Source: Acetobacter ghanensis (lineage in GTDB: Bacteria > Pseudomonadota > Alphaproteobacteria > Acetobacterales > Acetobacteraceae). Taken from it: DNA of 64,000 bases. The notes below the pieces were generated by a model. That model did no database searches. It was not told the DNA's origin and saw only the letters and a list, made by a program, of their open reading frames with translations. Each line of letters begins with the position of its first letter. The stretch's first letter is position 1. The DNA lies in contig NZ_LN609302.1 in assembly GCF_001499675.1 (NCBI RefSeq), positions 714,896 through 778,895 of the forward strand. The letters are read 5' to 3'. The position numbers and the translations under genes are program-made. This document shows positions 63,541 through 64,000 of this stretch, one piece after another.

Positions 63541-64000
63541 GCACGCAGAAGGGGGCTTTGTCTGTTGAGCGCCTGATGGTGGGTGTGTCTGGCTTTTCCC
63601 GGCTTTCGGCTGCGGTACGCTGGCGCCTTGCTATGGGGCTTGGGCTTGCCTGTGTTGCGGCTGTGGCCAGTTTTGGCTTGTTGTTCCTGTCGGGTTGGTT
63701 GTTGGCTGGGGCGGCTGCGGCGGGGCTTGCCGGGGTGGGTGCGGCACGCGCTTTCAATATTGTGCTGCCTGCAACGGGTGTGCGCTTTTTTGCCATGGCG
63801 CGCATTCTGGCCCGGTATTTGGAGCGGATTGTGGCGCATGATGGTGCGCTCCGCCTTACAGGGCATTTGCGCACTTGGGTGTACGCCCGCCTTGCCCCAC
63901 TGGCCCCTGCGGGGCTGACTGACCTACAGGGCGGGGATCTGCTGGGGCGGTTTGTGTCCGACACGGATAAGGTTGCTGCGTATTATACTGATGTCGCACT
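63537..64000 (+). CDS. cydC: CydC, ABC exporter subunit, N-terminal part
   Basis: Runs off the window after 154 complete codons with no stop. The ATG overlaps the cydD stop (ATGA). The translation has two hydrophobic helices (LAMGLGLACVAAVASFGLLF, LSGWLLAGAAAAGLAGVGAA) and the CydC hallmark ILARYLERIVAHDGALRL, followed by LAPLAPAGLTDLQGGDLLGR. This is the heterodimer partner of CydD. Confidence 0.92.
   Translation, partial: MSTQKGALSVERLMVGVSGFSRLSAAVRWRLAMGLGLACVAAVASFGLLFLSGWLLAGAAAAGLAGVGAARAFNIVLPATGVRFFAMARILARYLERIVAHDGALRLTGHLRTWVYARLAPLAPAGLTDLQGGDLLGRFVSDTDKVAAYYTDVA

Noticed and set aside
1..64000. tRNA genes, CRISPR arrays, insertion sequences or prophage
   Set aside because: No GGTTCGAAT-type T-loops in gaps, no repeat-spacer pattern, no transposase or integrase motifs were seen.

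Overview
The window is ordinary chromosomal backbone of an acetic acid bacterium (Acetobacteraceae, Alphaproteobacteria), most likely Acetobacter or a close relative. The main pointers are ChvG/ChvI with RapZ, an alphaproteobacterial Fur, HisZ, two-subunit GlyQ/GlyS, a dnaK-dnaJ-dapB-metK run, EpmA/EpmB, ClpS/ClpA and a moderately high GC content judged by eye. I see no prophage, insertion sequence, integrase, CRISPR array, rRNA or tRNA. Genes are dense on both strands, in short operons separated by clear hairpin terminators.

Layout. 1-5.8 kb: 3' end of pyrD, a HAD hydrolase, a NUDIX hydrolase, ymdB, fau, a 6S RNA gene that overlaps both of its neighbours, zapA with a coiled-coil partner, then a small unknown gene coupled to class I fructose-bisphosphate aldolase and a degenerate ThiE-like gene. 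5.8-13.2 kb: two lipoproteins, the EF-P modification pair epmA/epmB (divergent), ggt, map and a D,D-carboxypeptidase. 13.4-24.2 kb: clpS, clpA, a DUF3465 secreted protein, a soluble chemoreceptor-like protein, a frameshifted ppk2, yqgE, rapZ, a RidA-like gene and chvG/chvI. 24.4-34.1 kb: grpE, dnaK (RpoH-type promoter, TTG start), dnaJ, dapB, metK, trmB, purH, a secreted protein with a tandem repeat and a frameshifted DUF1328 gene. 34.2-45.2 kb: glyQS, a DUF2076 protein, an XRE regulator, lnt, a frameshifted olsB coupled to fur, a TusA-like gene, rho with a strong promoter and long leader, and corA. 45.4-52.9 kb: trpBA, a frameshifted flavoprotein, a HerA-like ATPase, hisZ and purA. 53.1-58.1 kb: a phosphate-starvation block of phoB, phoR, pstS and a porin, with 11-bp-periodic Pho boxes in front of phoB, pstS and the porin. 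58.3-64 kb: a glycine-zipper lipoprotein whose start codon lies in a hairpin, a CNNM/CBS protein, acuI, a very AT-rich leader, cydD and the start of cydC.

How the genes connect. Protein quality control is concentrated here (GrpE-DnaK-DnaJ and ClpS-ClpA). Envelope stress and acid sensing (ChvG/ChvI, RapZ, Lnt, OlsB, D,D-carboxypeptidase), phosphate acquisition (PhoBR, PstS, porin) and respiration (CydDC for cytochrome bd assembly) are the other themes. Four genes (ppk2, the DUF1328 gene, olsB, the flavoprotein) are broken by frameshifts. Three of these are single-base changes in homopolymers, so sequencing error must be excluded before biology is inferred.

No wholly new multi-gene system is evident. 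The most unusual items are non-coding: the 6S RNA overlapping two genes, the start-codon hairpin of the glycine-zipper lipoprotein, the inverted repeats between fur and the TusA-like gene, the C/U-rich rho leader and the AT-rich cydDC leader with its palindrome.
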